A DNA stretch of 20,696 nt from Gnetum montanum (lineage: Eukaryota > Streptophyta > Gnetopsida > Gnetales > Gnetaceae), in contig MNCI01003602.1 of NCBI GenBank assembly GCA_015680685.1, positions 106,773 through 127,468 on the forward strand. Direction: 5' to 3'. Shown piece after piece: positions 10,076-18,959 of this stretch (position 1 is the stretch's first letter; each line of letters starts with the position of its first letter). Under the pieces are notes generated by a model. It saw only the letters and a program-made list of their open reading frames with translations, was not told where the DNA came from and searched no databases. Both the position numbers and the translations under genes were made by a program.

Positions 10076-10246
10076 ATGATCTGTAAATAGATTAAGGGAC
10101 TCCCAAGGTTAGTTAGTTTCCTGGGAAGGTGGCCTACCTTAATCCAGTCAGTTACAGTATGCGTTAACATAACCGTATGCGTTAAGCTCTAATTTTGGAT
10201 GGAAGGGTGCTCTGAAGTGTTAGATGGTGGAGGAGTGTACATGGGC

Positions 10247-12583
10247 TCAACCTCTTGTTATTGTGAGAGTTTGTCTGGGCTTTTGGTTCTGAAAAAAAAG
10301 TCTTCTCTTTTTACAGTTGTCAGAACCAGCAGTGAGTTGAATATTTACAGCTCTTGCAGCGTGACGTTGCTGCAGTTGAGGAGGAAGTTCCCCTTGCATT
10401 GTTGGAGCAGGAGGTGTTATGGGAACTACTACTAGTGGAAGAGGTGTGGATGGATTAGGATGATGATGTGGGTATGGAGTATCTCCCAGAGAAGAAGGAG
10501 TCCTTCTGAAGTACTCCAAAACTTGGTATTGACGGTTGGGGGTTGTGTGACTCATAGAGTCACTTGGAGAAATCAGATGTTGCACATAATATCCATAAGG
10601 GTCAGGCTATCGGTAAGGATACTGATGTTTCGGTGATGGCATCCCCCATGACTATGGGTATTGCCACTACTGATGTTGTCCAATGGGCTATGGTGGAGTT
10701 TCACTTGGATAATACGTTAGTGGTTGGTGGAACTGCCTTGGGTTACCTTGTGGATAAGGTAACCTTTGGGGTGTTTGCCGTTGGTTAAGTCTTGGATTAA
10801 GCACATACATCCTAGACTCTTGTAGATGTGAAATAATTGGACAACATCCCTTAGGATGTTCATAGTGGTAGATCTCACATCCACCATTATCATCCATGTC
10901 TAACTCCACAACCACATCGGAGTTAGTGATTTTTCCCGTACCCTTGTTATGTGTAGGGACTAAATCTCTCCACTTTGTCTTACCTTTGTCACTACTTTGA
11001 TCTACCTTATACTCTTCTACAATTTTTAAGATAGTTTCAATTTTAGAGTCTAAGGAACTCCATACGTCATTTACCTTAGCCGCTATTTCTGTTGTTAACT
11101 TTTGAATCGGCAAGGTTTTCCTGTTCACCAACTCTTCGATTGGTGACTCATCCTCTTCATCATAAAATTTCACTCCCTTATTTTGAAGAGAGGAGTCACT
11201 ATTATATTCTTTGACAATTTCCCTTTTATGTAGCTCACCTTCTTATTTTGCTACTTGTTCCAACAAGTGATGTACTTCATGGGCTCTAAGTTGTGATAGT
11301 CTCCCTTGGGCATAAGTCCCAAGGGTTCTTCTCGTTTCATGCCTTAGCCCATGCACGATGTGGCAAAGTTGACCCCGCTGAGCGTACCCATGGCCCAGGA
11401 AATAATGTAACAATGTGTAGTAGTGGGCCATGGCAGCGTCCAAGGGTTCATAAGTACCTTGCTTCCATCCTTGGATCTGCTTATACAAATTGGACACTCT
11501 AGAGTACGTTTGATACTTTTCGTTGAATAGTTCTAGCATCGTACTCCACCTCCTGATGGTTTCTGGTTCTAAGGACTGGTACCAACTCTCTACTTCTTTA
11601 GTGAGTGTCCTTGGGAACAACTTAAGTTTTTGCCACTCATTTTCTATATTCTGTAAGGCATAGGCATCGTGGAATGCCTGTAAATGATTTTGTGGATCTA
11701 CATTGTATCCCCCTTCAAATCGTGGGATATTGTTCATGTCTAATCATTTGATCCGACTATCTTTTAAATGCCTTGTGGGAATCCTAACTGCCTCCATTAT
11801 GTTAAGCATACTTTAGGTTGCGAGTAGAGGCTCATCATGGTCATCTCTTTCATGATGCCTATGATGTTTGCGTTGTTCCCTACTCTCCCTACATCCTTGC
11901 CCTTGTCCTCTCTCTCGACTTTCCCGTCTAGGTATTTCATCCTTCTTACCTTTATCCTCACCTTTATGTTCATGATGGCTACGTCCAGATGTGGAAGGAG
12001 AGGGTGAGTGATGGGATGAAGGAGAAGAAGAAGGGGAACCATCACCATGACGATGTTTCTTGCCTTCTCTTCAACTGCTATGGCCCTAATTGTGGTGACA
12101 ATCTAAGTGCTCATCCTTAGCATTAGTGGTTGTTCCCTCTATGAATAGTTGGTGTTCAGGGGCATCAGAACTAGGGATATGTATCATTGATCATAGATTC
12201 TAATACCCAACCTCCTCACCATCATTAGGAGGGGGAACATCATTTGTTAAAGAACCCGTGATAAGGGGTTCCTCATCTCCTATTTCGCTAAGGACGTGTG
12301 GGGCCTTGTCCTTCAGAAAAGTATGTTGACTCTCTTGCCTTAAGTCCCTCATACGTTGGGCATCTGTGGAATAATAATCCCTCATATCAAAATCTTCTGC
12401 AACGTATTCAGCATATAATTCAGTTATGCCTATCTGTGCCAAGGCACGGAAAAGCATGCAAGAGACTGATCAATTTGGGGGTAACACGATGTTACCTTGT
12501 AAATCTCTCCATTGTAGTTGTTCGTCTTGATGGAGAATAGAAGTAAAATTAGGGATATACTCATCAGGATGAGTATATGTCAT
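10247..12583 (-). pseudogene. Element 1: gag polyprotein, decayed but in one frame
   Basis: One minus-strand frame can be read through about 2.3 kb, starting at an ATG at 12581-12583 (upstream codons are also open to about 12700). In order: an N-terminal region with LAQIGITELYAEYVAEDF (to 12200); a Ser/His/Arg-rich basic linker at about 11830-12060, likely RNA-binding; the Gag core at 11243-11737, with PRFEGG, VESWYQSLEP, FNEKYQ and LYKQIQGW; a Lys/Glu region; a Cys/His cluster near 10830-10880 (CEIYHYEHPKGCCP) that may be a degenerate zinc knuckle; and a Pro/Gln-rich tail. About eight or more in-frame stops break it. The core is the Retrotrans_gag type. Gag would build the particle; here it cannot be made whole. 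The 83-codon minus frame at 11797-12048 is a shadow of the linker. Confidence 0.82.
11243..11737 (-). CDS. Element 1: intact open stretch containing the Gag core domain
   Basis: This 164-codon open stretch is the best-preserved part of the gag polyprotein. Its residues 5-60 give the F-x-G and SWYQSLEPE motifs; residues 65-100 give the LFNEKYQ and LYKQIQGWKQG helices; a His/Arg-rich C-terminus follows. The order matches the Retrotrans_gag family. An in-frame TGA just upstream and a TAA at 11240-11242 show it is a fragment and not a separate gene. Whether this piece is ever translated alone cannot be seen. Confidence 0.6.
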   Translation of the reverse strand: MNNIPRFEGGYNVDPQNHLQAFHDAYALQNIENEWQKLKLFPRTLTKEVESWYQSLEPETIRRWSTMLELFNEKYQTYSRVSNLYKQIQGWKQGTYEPLDAAMAHYYTLLHYFLGHGYAQRGQLCHIVHGLRHETRRTLGTYAQGRLSQLRAHEVHHLLEQVAK

Positions 12584-12808
12584 CTTATATTGTTTAGGAC
12601 TTGGCTGATTTTGGTTATGTGTTTTATGTTGCTGACTGTCTCGTGTATGGTCCTTAGGTGGTGAGTTGCTCTTCTGAGAAGAAGGAATTTTTATCGGTGT
12701 GCTAATTCACCATTATATAATTTTTATCTTGATTAACCTAAAGGTTCTTTAAGGCTCACAACGATGTGAATGATATCCTTATGTTCTATTTGGTGCACAA
12801 ACACTTAG

Positions 12809-12826
12809 TCCCTGGCAATGGCGCCA
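12809..12826 (-). other. Primer-binding site of element 1 (tRNA-Asp type)
   Basis: On the minus strand this reads TGGCGCCATTGCCAGGGA. It differs at two positions from the sequence commonly given for tRNA-Asp-primed plant Gypsy elements (TGGCGCCGTTGCCGGGGA). It lies one base inside the 5' LTR, where a PBS must be. The two differences are both G-to-A type, in line with C deamination. Confidence 0.88.
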
Positions 12827-12827
12827 A

Positions 12828-13685
12828 TGATGAGTGGAAAGGTGCCCCTACACTCAACCATACGAAACAAGCATAGCACGCACTATCTGGTCAAACTCCA
12901 TAGACTAAATGCCTACATGCCCCATGGATCACTTGGGGTTAATCATTCGTTGTCTTCCCAGACTTACTGGTGGTTGTCATGGTGTATGGTTAAGTAAGTC
13001 CAAGGTATATGATTTTTATGGTCTTTTATGTTTTATGTCTTCTATGCTAAAGAGTGAAGGGTTGAGAAACTAACTAACTCTAACTAATGGCTAAGCCTAA
13101 ATTAACTATCGTTAGCATCTGTTCCCACTTACTATACACACCCTAAACTATGCAACCGCGGCTACCAAATGCTAATCGTTACTAGGATCACCACGCGTAA
13201 CGCACGTGCTTGAAGTGGTCATACTGAGGCACTTAACTAGCCTAAACATAATGAGCATCTGTTCCTTAACTAGCCGTACATATCCTTAGATGCTCGTAAT
13301 CAAGTCATACTCATGCCACGCTAATGCAGGTAATAAATAATAGGTAGGAAATAACATGTAATAAATAACAAGTAATAAATCCTATTCCGTGCACTGCAAG
13401 GTTTATCCACAAATCTCGTCTTTATTGTCATACACAACTTGTGTTTAGGTACAAAGCTACTCGAATAAAGATCCGTTCACTTGGGGACTCCTACTGTGGG
13501 CACATGGAAAATATTCTATCTCTGGAGTGATCAATCTGCCAGAGTTTCTGTACTTCTAACCTAGGATGGGAAATAAGGGGAGTGCCACCTCTTATTTATA
13601 GATTTGATGGCAGACAACAATATCACCTACATGACATCGCAGGGGACGATGCGATATCGCAGCTCATGCAAATCACGTCTCATCA
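12828..13685 (-). repeat. Element 1 5' LTR (right), 858 bp
   Basis: It starts TGATGAG and ends CTCATCA and aligns with the left LTR from end to end apart from the left copy's two extra segments. In a 60-base stretch compared by eye (6541-6600 against 12931-12990) five bases differ. Most differences elsewhere are transitions, often at CpG. Confidence 0.95.
13591..13602 (-). promoter_or_regulatory. TATA box in the 5' LTR
   Basis: The minus strand reads TCTATAAATAAG, identical to the one in the other LTR. In the 5' LTR this is the promoter that would drive element RNA toward the left. With the TATA box only about 85 bp from the LTR edge, transcription should start near 13560-13570. Confidence 0.6.
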
Positions 13686-13690
13686 AGCAT
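13686..13690. repeat. Target-site duplication AGCAT, right copy
   Basis: It abuts CTCATCA of the right LTR and is identical to 6433-6437. Removing element 1 and one copy rejoins an open minus-strand frame of element 2. Confidence 0.92.
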
Positions 13691-13825
13691 GCTTTCTTGT
13701 ATTTTGGCACAAATGAAGTTATAGAGATCTTCATTTATGGCTGCAAAATTAGGACTCTACCCTTTGACTCTCAAAGATTGCCTACACTCAATGACTGTAG
13801 GGTATTTTAGATCATACACCCTCAT
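13686..13825 (-). pseudogene. Element 2: 5' end of gag, right part of the interrupted gene
   Basis: From an ATG at 13823-13825 the minus strand is readable toward 13686, with one in-frame TAG near 13757, and includes FAAINEDLYNFICAKIQES. The frame runs straight across the target duplication into the sequence at 6437. This shows the two pieces were one coding region before insertion. I read it as the N-terminus of the element 2 Gag because it lies upstream of the Gag core, but no named domain covers it. Confidence 0.6.
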
Positions 13826-14094
13826 GACTTATTAGTTATGATCTTTGCCAATGAAGATGAAGGACAATTTGGTGGATTTTCAAAAGGGCATGGTTATAGT
13901 ACTAATAATTGCTTAAGAATAGGCTATAAATTTTAAGATAGGAGTAAATTCCAATGAATGGAATTCAAAAACTCTTAGAGGAAATGAAAGTGGAAAAAAT
14001 GATATACTTACTATAATTAGTAAGTGGGGGATAAGGGGGGTTTACCCCTTTACCAAAAATAGAATATTGACAACATTGTCTTTAAACCTCACCT
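13826..14094. other. Likely 5' leader of element 2; nothing coding
   Basis: On the minus strand this lies upstream of the element 2 gag start. No PBS of a known type was found here, and no LTR edge. It has short purine-rich runs near 14020-14050, including GGGGGATAAGGGGGG. Confidence 0.3.
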
Positions 14095-15055
14095 AAGTTA
14101 GCTTTCCAAGTGCCTCTACGTAGGGTATGGCAAGGGGGTAGAGGGGGGGGGGTAAGATAATGGAAATCTCACACCTTCTTATTTCAATGTTGGAGAGAGA
14201 GGGAAATTTTGAAGACCAAAATGGAAACTTAGTAGTTTCCAAAGATGGTTTTGGTAGGTTTTCAAATTTCACCAGAAAGGAGGGGAAAGTGAAATTGATT
14301 GGTATGGAACCAACGTTGGTTTAGTGACAAAGATTATGTCAACAAAAATTAAATGTTTACCAAGGCTTCCATGCTAGCTTTACTCTAGGAATTCATAATA
14401 GATGTGAAATTCCAACACCTAAACCACCTATAGCTTCCATGTCGAGGTTTCTACCATAGGGGAGGCAAAATGATAGTGTTGGATTCCTTGGCAACTTTGG
14501 CTAGAAAATGGCTTTTAACTTGCAACAAAAGCAAAGCTAGTTATAAAATTGATTTCAAACTTCACCAACACTAGCTTCCCAACTACTTCCACACTTGGGT
14601 ATGCTAGAGGGGGAAAACGAATGGGGGTTAGATGACGGAAATCTCACACCTCCTACCTCAACGTTGATGGGGGGAAAGGCTGAAAGCCAAAGTGGAAAGT
14701 TGGTATTTTTCCAATAAAATTGGTTCTAGGTAGCTACTAATTCTCTTAGCTTGGAAAAATGGGGGGAAAGTTAACTCAGAGATGAGTTGAACCACCCACT
14801 TTTAGAAGCTAGAAATTAAAATTTTGGCAATAACTACAATGGGAAAAAGAGATATCAATGCTAGCTTTGGGCTTTAAAATTCATAGTAAGTGCTATTAAA
14901 AGCCAAAGTCCAACCACATGAAACTTCCATGCTGCAGCATTGGTCACATGGGGGGAAAGACCAATGTTGATTTTTCAATTATTTTGGCTGCAAAAAATAA
15001 AGGAAAATCTTGTAAAAGGCTATGAAAAGAATAGACTTAGTTATAGAATTCAGGC
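14095..15055. repeat. Two-copy tandem repeat with a unit of about 480 bp
   Basis: GGAAATCTCACACC occurs at 14162 and 14637, 475 bp apart. The order of blocks around it is the same in both copies: a 'GTATG..AGGGGG' block, the shared 14-mer, a 'GTTG..GGAAA..GCCAAA/ACCAAA' block, 'ATGCTAGCTTT', 'ATTCATA', 'ACTTCCATG/GCTTCCATG' and 'TTAGTTATA/CTAGTTATA'. Copies run about 14095-14570 and 14571-15055. They are strongly diverged, so the duplication is old. Confidence 0.65.
14143..14152. repeat. G10 homopolymer
   Basis: A run of ten G, in the first copy of the 480-bp repeat. The second copy has shorter G runs at the matching place. Confidence 0.9.
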
Positions 15056-15084
15056 AAAGGTCCTCTTTCTAGTGCCAAGAAAAA

Positions 15085-15835
15085 ATGTTGCATCCGAAAA
15101 CCTTGATTGTTGGAACGGGAACCAAGGATCCTCAGTGCAAGAAGTTTCCCAACCCCGAACCCCCAAGGCCTTCACAATAAAAATGGGATTTAGGACACCC
15201 TAGTCAGTTTAGTAGATCAACTAGGGACTTAGGAGATGTAAAAATATGAATAGATCCAAATAATGCACAATTAATAACTTTAATTTTTTAAAACACAAAA
15301 CTCAAAACTTAAAACTTTATTAAGAAATGAATAAAGAATAAGTTAGAGAAATGTGTACAAATGGTGCCTAGATGAGCAAAAAAAAGGAGGTTCACTTGTG
15401 CAAGAGTTCAAAGCCCATTTTGCATTTGGTCTCCATGTTGAAGGGGGAAAAGTCTCCAAAACCCCCCACCCTTCCATGTTGGAGGTAGGTGAGATCTACC
15501 TCCCTGCAAGAGTTTCTAGCATAGAAAAATGCATAACCCCTCATAAAACCTATCAAATTGTCTTTTTTTAGCATTCCAAAAGGCATTTTTGACCACCATA
15601 CCTCCCCAACCCCAAATATAAACACTAGATGACCTTTTCACTTGGGGAATGAGACTTTGACCACTTATGAGACATTTTTAGCCGCAAAGGTATAAAGTAT
15701 GTGAAATTGCCCATTGTGAGTTACAATTTTCACATTTACAATGAAATTTTGCCTTGGGTTTCATGGGATGTAAGCTACATGATGAAGATTAGTTATAATA
15801 TGCAAAATATTGTGGTTTTTCATCAAGGTCGCATG
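15085..15835 (+). repeat. Dispersed repeat family, copy 1
   Basis: It matches 18960-20430 in the same direction with blocks in the same order: TGTTGCA-like start, CCCAAGG-CC, AACTTTATTA, GTGTACAARTGGT, TTCTAGYRTAG, TTCACTTGGGG, CTTTGACCACTTATGAG, AAAGTATGTGAAATTGC and TTTACAATGAAA. The copy lacks about 650-700 bp that copy 2 has in the middle. It could be a solo LTR or one LTR of a degenerate element. No target duplication or primer site was found. The small plus- and minus-strand frames here are not supported as genes. Confidence 0.7.
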
Positions 15836-16600
15836 GTAACTTGCTACCATAATGAGTTGCAACTTCATGATGACATCTCAAACATCATCTTGCAAGCACA
15901 ACTTCAAAAACACAAGAAAACAAAACAAAAAAATATGTTACAACATAATGCATATGACCACATGAGACAACTAGCAGACCAGGTCATCATAGGTTACTAT
16001 TGTCATAGCATAGAGGGATCTATGTAATGTGCATCCAATTTACAAGGTTTTCTAGTTCATTCATTGTGCCAAATAAGGAGAGAGAGAGAGAGTGAGAGAG
16101 AGAGAGAGAGAATGTAGATTTGCTTGTTGTAGACCATCAGACTCATCAACATTAATTATTCATTGCAACCTATCAACAATGATAAACAATACTACAAGCA
16201 AACATGTGAGTGTTAGATGTAATCAAGGCTATGTGATGACTTTGATGTTGCATAATAAGGGTTTGATGTTGCCTTGAGCAGGGCTAATTTCTAAAGAGGA
16301 GCTTGGTTTCATGTGTTTTTCCCTCATCATCTTGGTTTTAGATGGGAACTTTGACTAAGGGAACCTCTGTGATGTTTTTGGCTTCAAAGTTAATGGTCAT
16401 CATACTACCTCATGGTGTTATGGCTATATAGTAGAATGGTTTTAGGCTTAAGCTTTAGATACATAAGGTCAACTTGGTCTAACAACATCATGAGAGGGGC
16501 TTATTTAGGCTTTAAGGCTAATAAAATTTGCTTCCTTATCCTCCTAGCTTAATCCTACATGACAACATAAGCACATCAAGTAGCACCTATGTAATAAAAC
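15836..16600. other. Non-coding stretch with microsatellite
   Basis: It is AT-rich and holds a GA microsatellite. The plus-strand frame 15701-16027 crosses in from the repeat, matches nothing I know and has biased composition (His, Gln, Met). I treat it as chance. Confidence 0.35.
16078..16112. repeat. (GA)n microsatellite
   Basis: An almost perfect GA repeat with one GT interruption near the middle. Confidence 0.92.
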
Positions 16601-17033
16601 ATCTAAATAATGTAAACACAGTGCAAAATACCCTAATAATAAAGTAGAGATAAGTCAAAATAAACTAAATTGATGCCAAACAATGCCAAAATGTGATCAA
16701 TAGAGGTTACAAGGGATGGATTAAGGTTCACAGGGTGAAACAAAGGCTGAATGATGTAGGGTAGGGTCAAACGAAGGCCAAATGATGGTCAAAACCATAA
16801 AAAATAGTATCAAATAAGGTTAAATAAGGTTATACTAATGTCAAATGACATTAACTAATCTCAAATCAAGTCAACCAGGTTCTAAGCAATGCCAAGTAAT
16901 GTAAAATTATGATCAAATAGGATCAAATAATGAAAAAATAATGAAAATGGGGGAAAATAAGATTAAGTAAGGCCGAACAAAGGAAGGTAGGAAATATCTA
17001 GTTCAATATGGTTAATCAAGGTTGCATTTCCCT
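16601..17033. repeat. Degenerate short tandem repeat, AGGTCAAAT-like
   Basis: Variants of AGGTCAAAT, AAGGTTAAATA and ATGCCAAA recur every 10-20 bases through this stretch with no fixed period. It leads directly into the 32-bp minisatellite. There is no coding potential. Confidence 0.5.
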
Positions 17034-17222
17034 AATTTTAGGCCTTGGCAAACTATGGCTTCACCAGTTTAAGGCCCTAGCAAGTTATAATGTTGCCAAT
17101 TATAGGCCTTGGCACACTATGGCTTCACTAATTTTAGGCCCTAACAAGTTATAATGTTGCCAGTTTTAGGTTTTGGTGGGCCGTGTTGTTGCCAGTTTTA
17201 AACTTTAGTGGGTTGTAGTAGG
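17034..17222. repeat. 32-bp tandem repeat with 64-bp higher-order unit
   Basis: Units start at 17034, 17066, 17098, 17130, 17162 and 17194, exactly 32 bp apart. Units alternate: odd ones carry GGCAAACTATGGCTTCAC-like ends, even ones AGCAAGTTATAATGTTGCC. The alternation over the first four makes a 64-bp dimer. The first 17 or so bases (ARTTTTAGGCCYTRGCA) match the core of the 29-bp array at 2575-2800. Confidence 0.88.
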
Positions 17223-17383
17223 AGCCTATTTCAGTGGCAAGGTCATTACAAGGCAAAAAACAAAGTAAAACTTGTTAAAGCATGGTAAAACAAAATAATT
17301 TCATTGTAGAATTGAGTAAAAATAGAGTAAAATATGGTAAACAAGGTAAAATAGAGCAGGTAAAAATAATAATTTAATTAAAT
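17223..17383. repeat. Degenerate GGTAAAA-like simple repeat
   Basis: GGTAAAA/GTAAAAC/AGTAAAA variants recur about ten times between the minisatellite and the duplicated 26-mer. No coding potential. Confidence 0.45.
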
Positions 17384-17440
17384 TTATTTTATTTATCCTA
17401 CAGCAAAGATATGGTTATTTTATTTATCCTACAGCAAAGA
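17384..17440 (+). repeat. Perfect 26-bp direct repeat, splice-acceptor-like
   Basis: The 26-mer at 17384-17409 is repeated without change at 17415-17440, with 5 bases (TATGG) between. Each copy ends TTTATCCTACAG then CAAAGA, which looks like a plant branch/pyrimidine tract plus AG acceptor. It sits just before the DUF247 coding island, so it may mark the start of an exon. Confidence 0.8.
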
Positions 17441-17486
17441 CAGACACGTGGAGGCCCAAAGAGCGAGGGATCTACGCTGTGGCTAG

Positions 17487-18080
17487 GTGGACGATGGGGG
17501 CAGGACGAGAAGTGCTGTCGTCTCTAAAGTGAAGCCGGTACATCCTGCAATGGATGCTTTCACGAAAGTATCCAATGTATCCTTCAAAATTGTTGGCTTG
17601 CTTGGGAGCCTTCGCATTTTGAAAATGCTCACAGGTGGCTCGAGATCCAGCACAAGTTCTTCTGATGATGCCAATGAAGACATGATCACGATGGACAAGT
17701 TTGCGGTAGTCGAGATTCCACCCACGAGGGACGATCTCGTGGTTCTGTCTGTAATGGAGCTCAAGAAAGCTGGCGTTTGGTTCACAAATGTAGCCAAGGG
17801 CAGCATCTGTGGTGTCCATTTCGATGCCGAATCTTGGACTCTGTACTTGTCCACAATGCGCTGCTCTGGACATACGGTGGTCATTGTCCGTAACTTGATA
17901 GTGTATGAGGCGTCTATGGTGACCAGCAGCAGCCGAGCCATAGGATTTACTCGTTTCATGGATTTTATTAATGACATCGTGGATAGATAATGCCCAGGAC
18001 GTGCAAATTTGAAGAAACGTGACATTCTGCTACACCACTTGCAGAATGAGGCCGCGACGGCTCAGTGGGGTTAGCAGCAT
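17487..18080 (+). pseudogene. DUF247 / UPF0481 gene fragment, decayed
   Basis: The plus-strand frame 17487-17990 matches the C-terminal half of plant DUF247 (UPF0481) proteins. Key segments are LSVMELKKAGVWF at about 17741-17780, then GVHFDAESWTLYLST, then VRNLIVYEAS near 17890-17920 and FMDFINDIVD near 17956-17985; these match the family's EL-x-x-AG[VI]-x-F, F-x-x-G-x-L-x-[IL]P, RNL[IV]A[YF]E and LI-x-x-x-x-DV blocks in order. After the stop, two frame changes bring in DVQ and KRDILLHHLQNE (to about 18060), the next family block. The open stretch starts at GTG just after a TAG, so there is no natural start, and the N-terminal half is missing. Family members are plant proteins of unclear biochemistry, some membrane-linked and some tied to self-incompatibility. 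Base composition is more GC- and CpG-rich than its surroundings. The minus-strand frames 17472-17873 and 17483-18025 are shadows. Confidence 0.72.
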
Positions 18081-18480
18081 GGCGAAGAAAGCAGGGCAAC
18101 TGTAGGGGGTTTCAGTTGGGATGGGGTGGAGAACTATGTTGGGACTACGCTAGCGCTATGAAGGAGTGGCGGGCAGTGCGCAGCACAGGGCTGGCAAACA
18201 GCAAAGAACCTGCACGACAACCAGGTTTGGAGAGCATGAAACGGATTGTTTCATGATTCCTGCATCGCCAATCGGTATCCCCTACTGATTGCCATAAATC
18301 TGAGGAGGAGGATCCTAATGCTGTTTGTCATGTTCTAGACACGAATTTTGAGAGGATTCTCAAAGTGGTTAAAGTGTGGAATGAATGGCTTTTCTAGATT
18401 TCCGTGATGAGAGACTAAGTTCCTCTAAATTCGCGGAGCTTGTGGGTACCATACCGCCCTGTCTGCGCTTTCGCCATGAT
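18081..18480 (+). pseudogene. Possible downstream remains of the DUF247 locus
   Basis: The GC-richer composition continues to about 18480. Frames at 18065-18256 and 18385-18642 are open but match no motif I can name; pieces such as KEWRAV and VVKVWNEW could be scrambled remains of the family's W-rich C-terminus. The sequence then turns abruptly AT-rich. Confidence 0.3.
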
Positions 18481-18504
18481 CTCATATACAATGCCATCAA
18501 CACC

Positions 18505-18533
18505 TGTATGTATATATATACATATATATTTCT
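18505..18533. repeat. AT microsatellite palindrome
   Basis: TATGTATATATATACATA is a perfect palindrome inside a TA-rich run. It marks the right edge of the GC-richer island. Confidence 0.8.
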
Positions 18534-18959
18534 ATGTTATCTACCTATGCATTTCTACTTCCAAGTTTGTGCAAAAATGTACATGCATGCATTACTGTTA
18601 GAGTATACTTGCATTTCAAAATTTAACCAAAAAAATCCTTAAATAACTATCTCATCTTGAACATGTGTAGCAACCAATTTTTCATTTTTTTAAAAAAATT
18701 TGGTTTATTTCACTTTTGTTTCTAGTGCTTTAGAATAGACAATATGCATAGTCTCACATATGAGCAATGAAGTTCTTTCTATTCCCTCATCATTAATCTT
18801 ACTACATATGATTAATTGTCGAATTGATGTTATCTTTTAGGTGTTAGGTAATGCAATAGGGGCAATTGCAGCAATGGTGTTAACTTTGCTATTAAGGAAT
18901 CCTTGTTGTTATTGTTACTGTTATTGGTATTGTTTTCTATGGTGAATCAAATGTAGCAA
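18534..18959. other. AT-rich non-coding stretch
   Basis: No gene or RNA signature was seen. It fills the gap between the DUF247 island and copy 2 of the dispersed repeat. Confidence 0.4.

Larger units (their letters stand above)
6438..13685 (-). mobile_element. Element 1: complete non-autonomous Ty3/Gypsy-type LTR retrotransposon (gag-protease only)
   Basis: A 7,248-bp element is bounded by two LTRs that start TGATGAG and end CTCATCA, with perfect AGCAT target duplications. It reads right to left: 5' LTR 12828-13685, a PBS resembling the plant tRNA-Asp type directly inside it, gag 12583-10247, protease about 10075-9631, a coding tail to 9355, about 1.9 kb of non-coding sequence, then 3' LTR 6438-7414. 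No reverse transcriptase, RNase H or integrase is present, so it would have needed enzymes from another element. The PBS and gag/protease types suggest the Athila/Tat side of Gypsy, but without RT this is inference. In-frame stops and LTR differences of roughly 8% in a stretch compared by eye show it is old and dead. Confidence 0.93.

Noticed and set aside
15701-16027. 108-codon plus-strand frame
   Set aside because: No recognisable domain, biased composition, and its start lies inside a dispersed repeat whose other copy does not keep the frame.
13826-17400. PBS for element 2
   Set aside because: I looked for tRNA-Met-type and tRNA-Asp-type sites on the minus strand and found none.
17483-18025. 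180-codon minus-strand frame over the DUF247 island
   Set aside because: It matches no family and lies antisense to a frame whose DUF247 blocks occur in the right order. It is a shadow.
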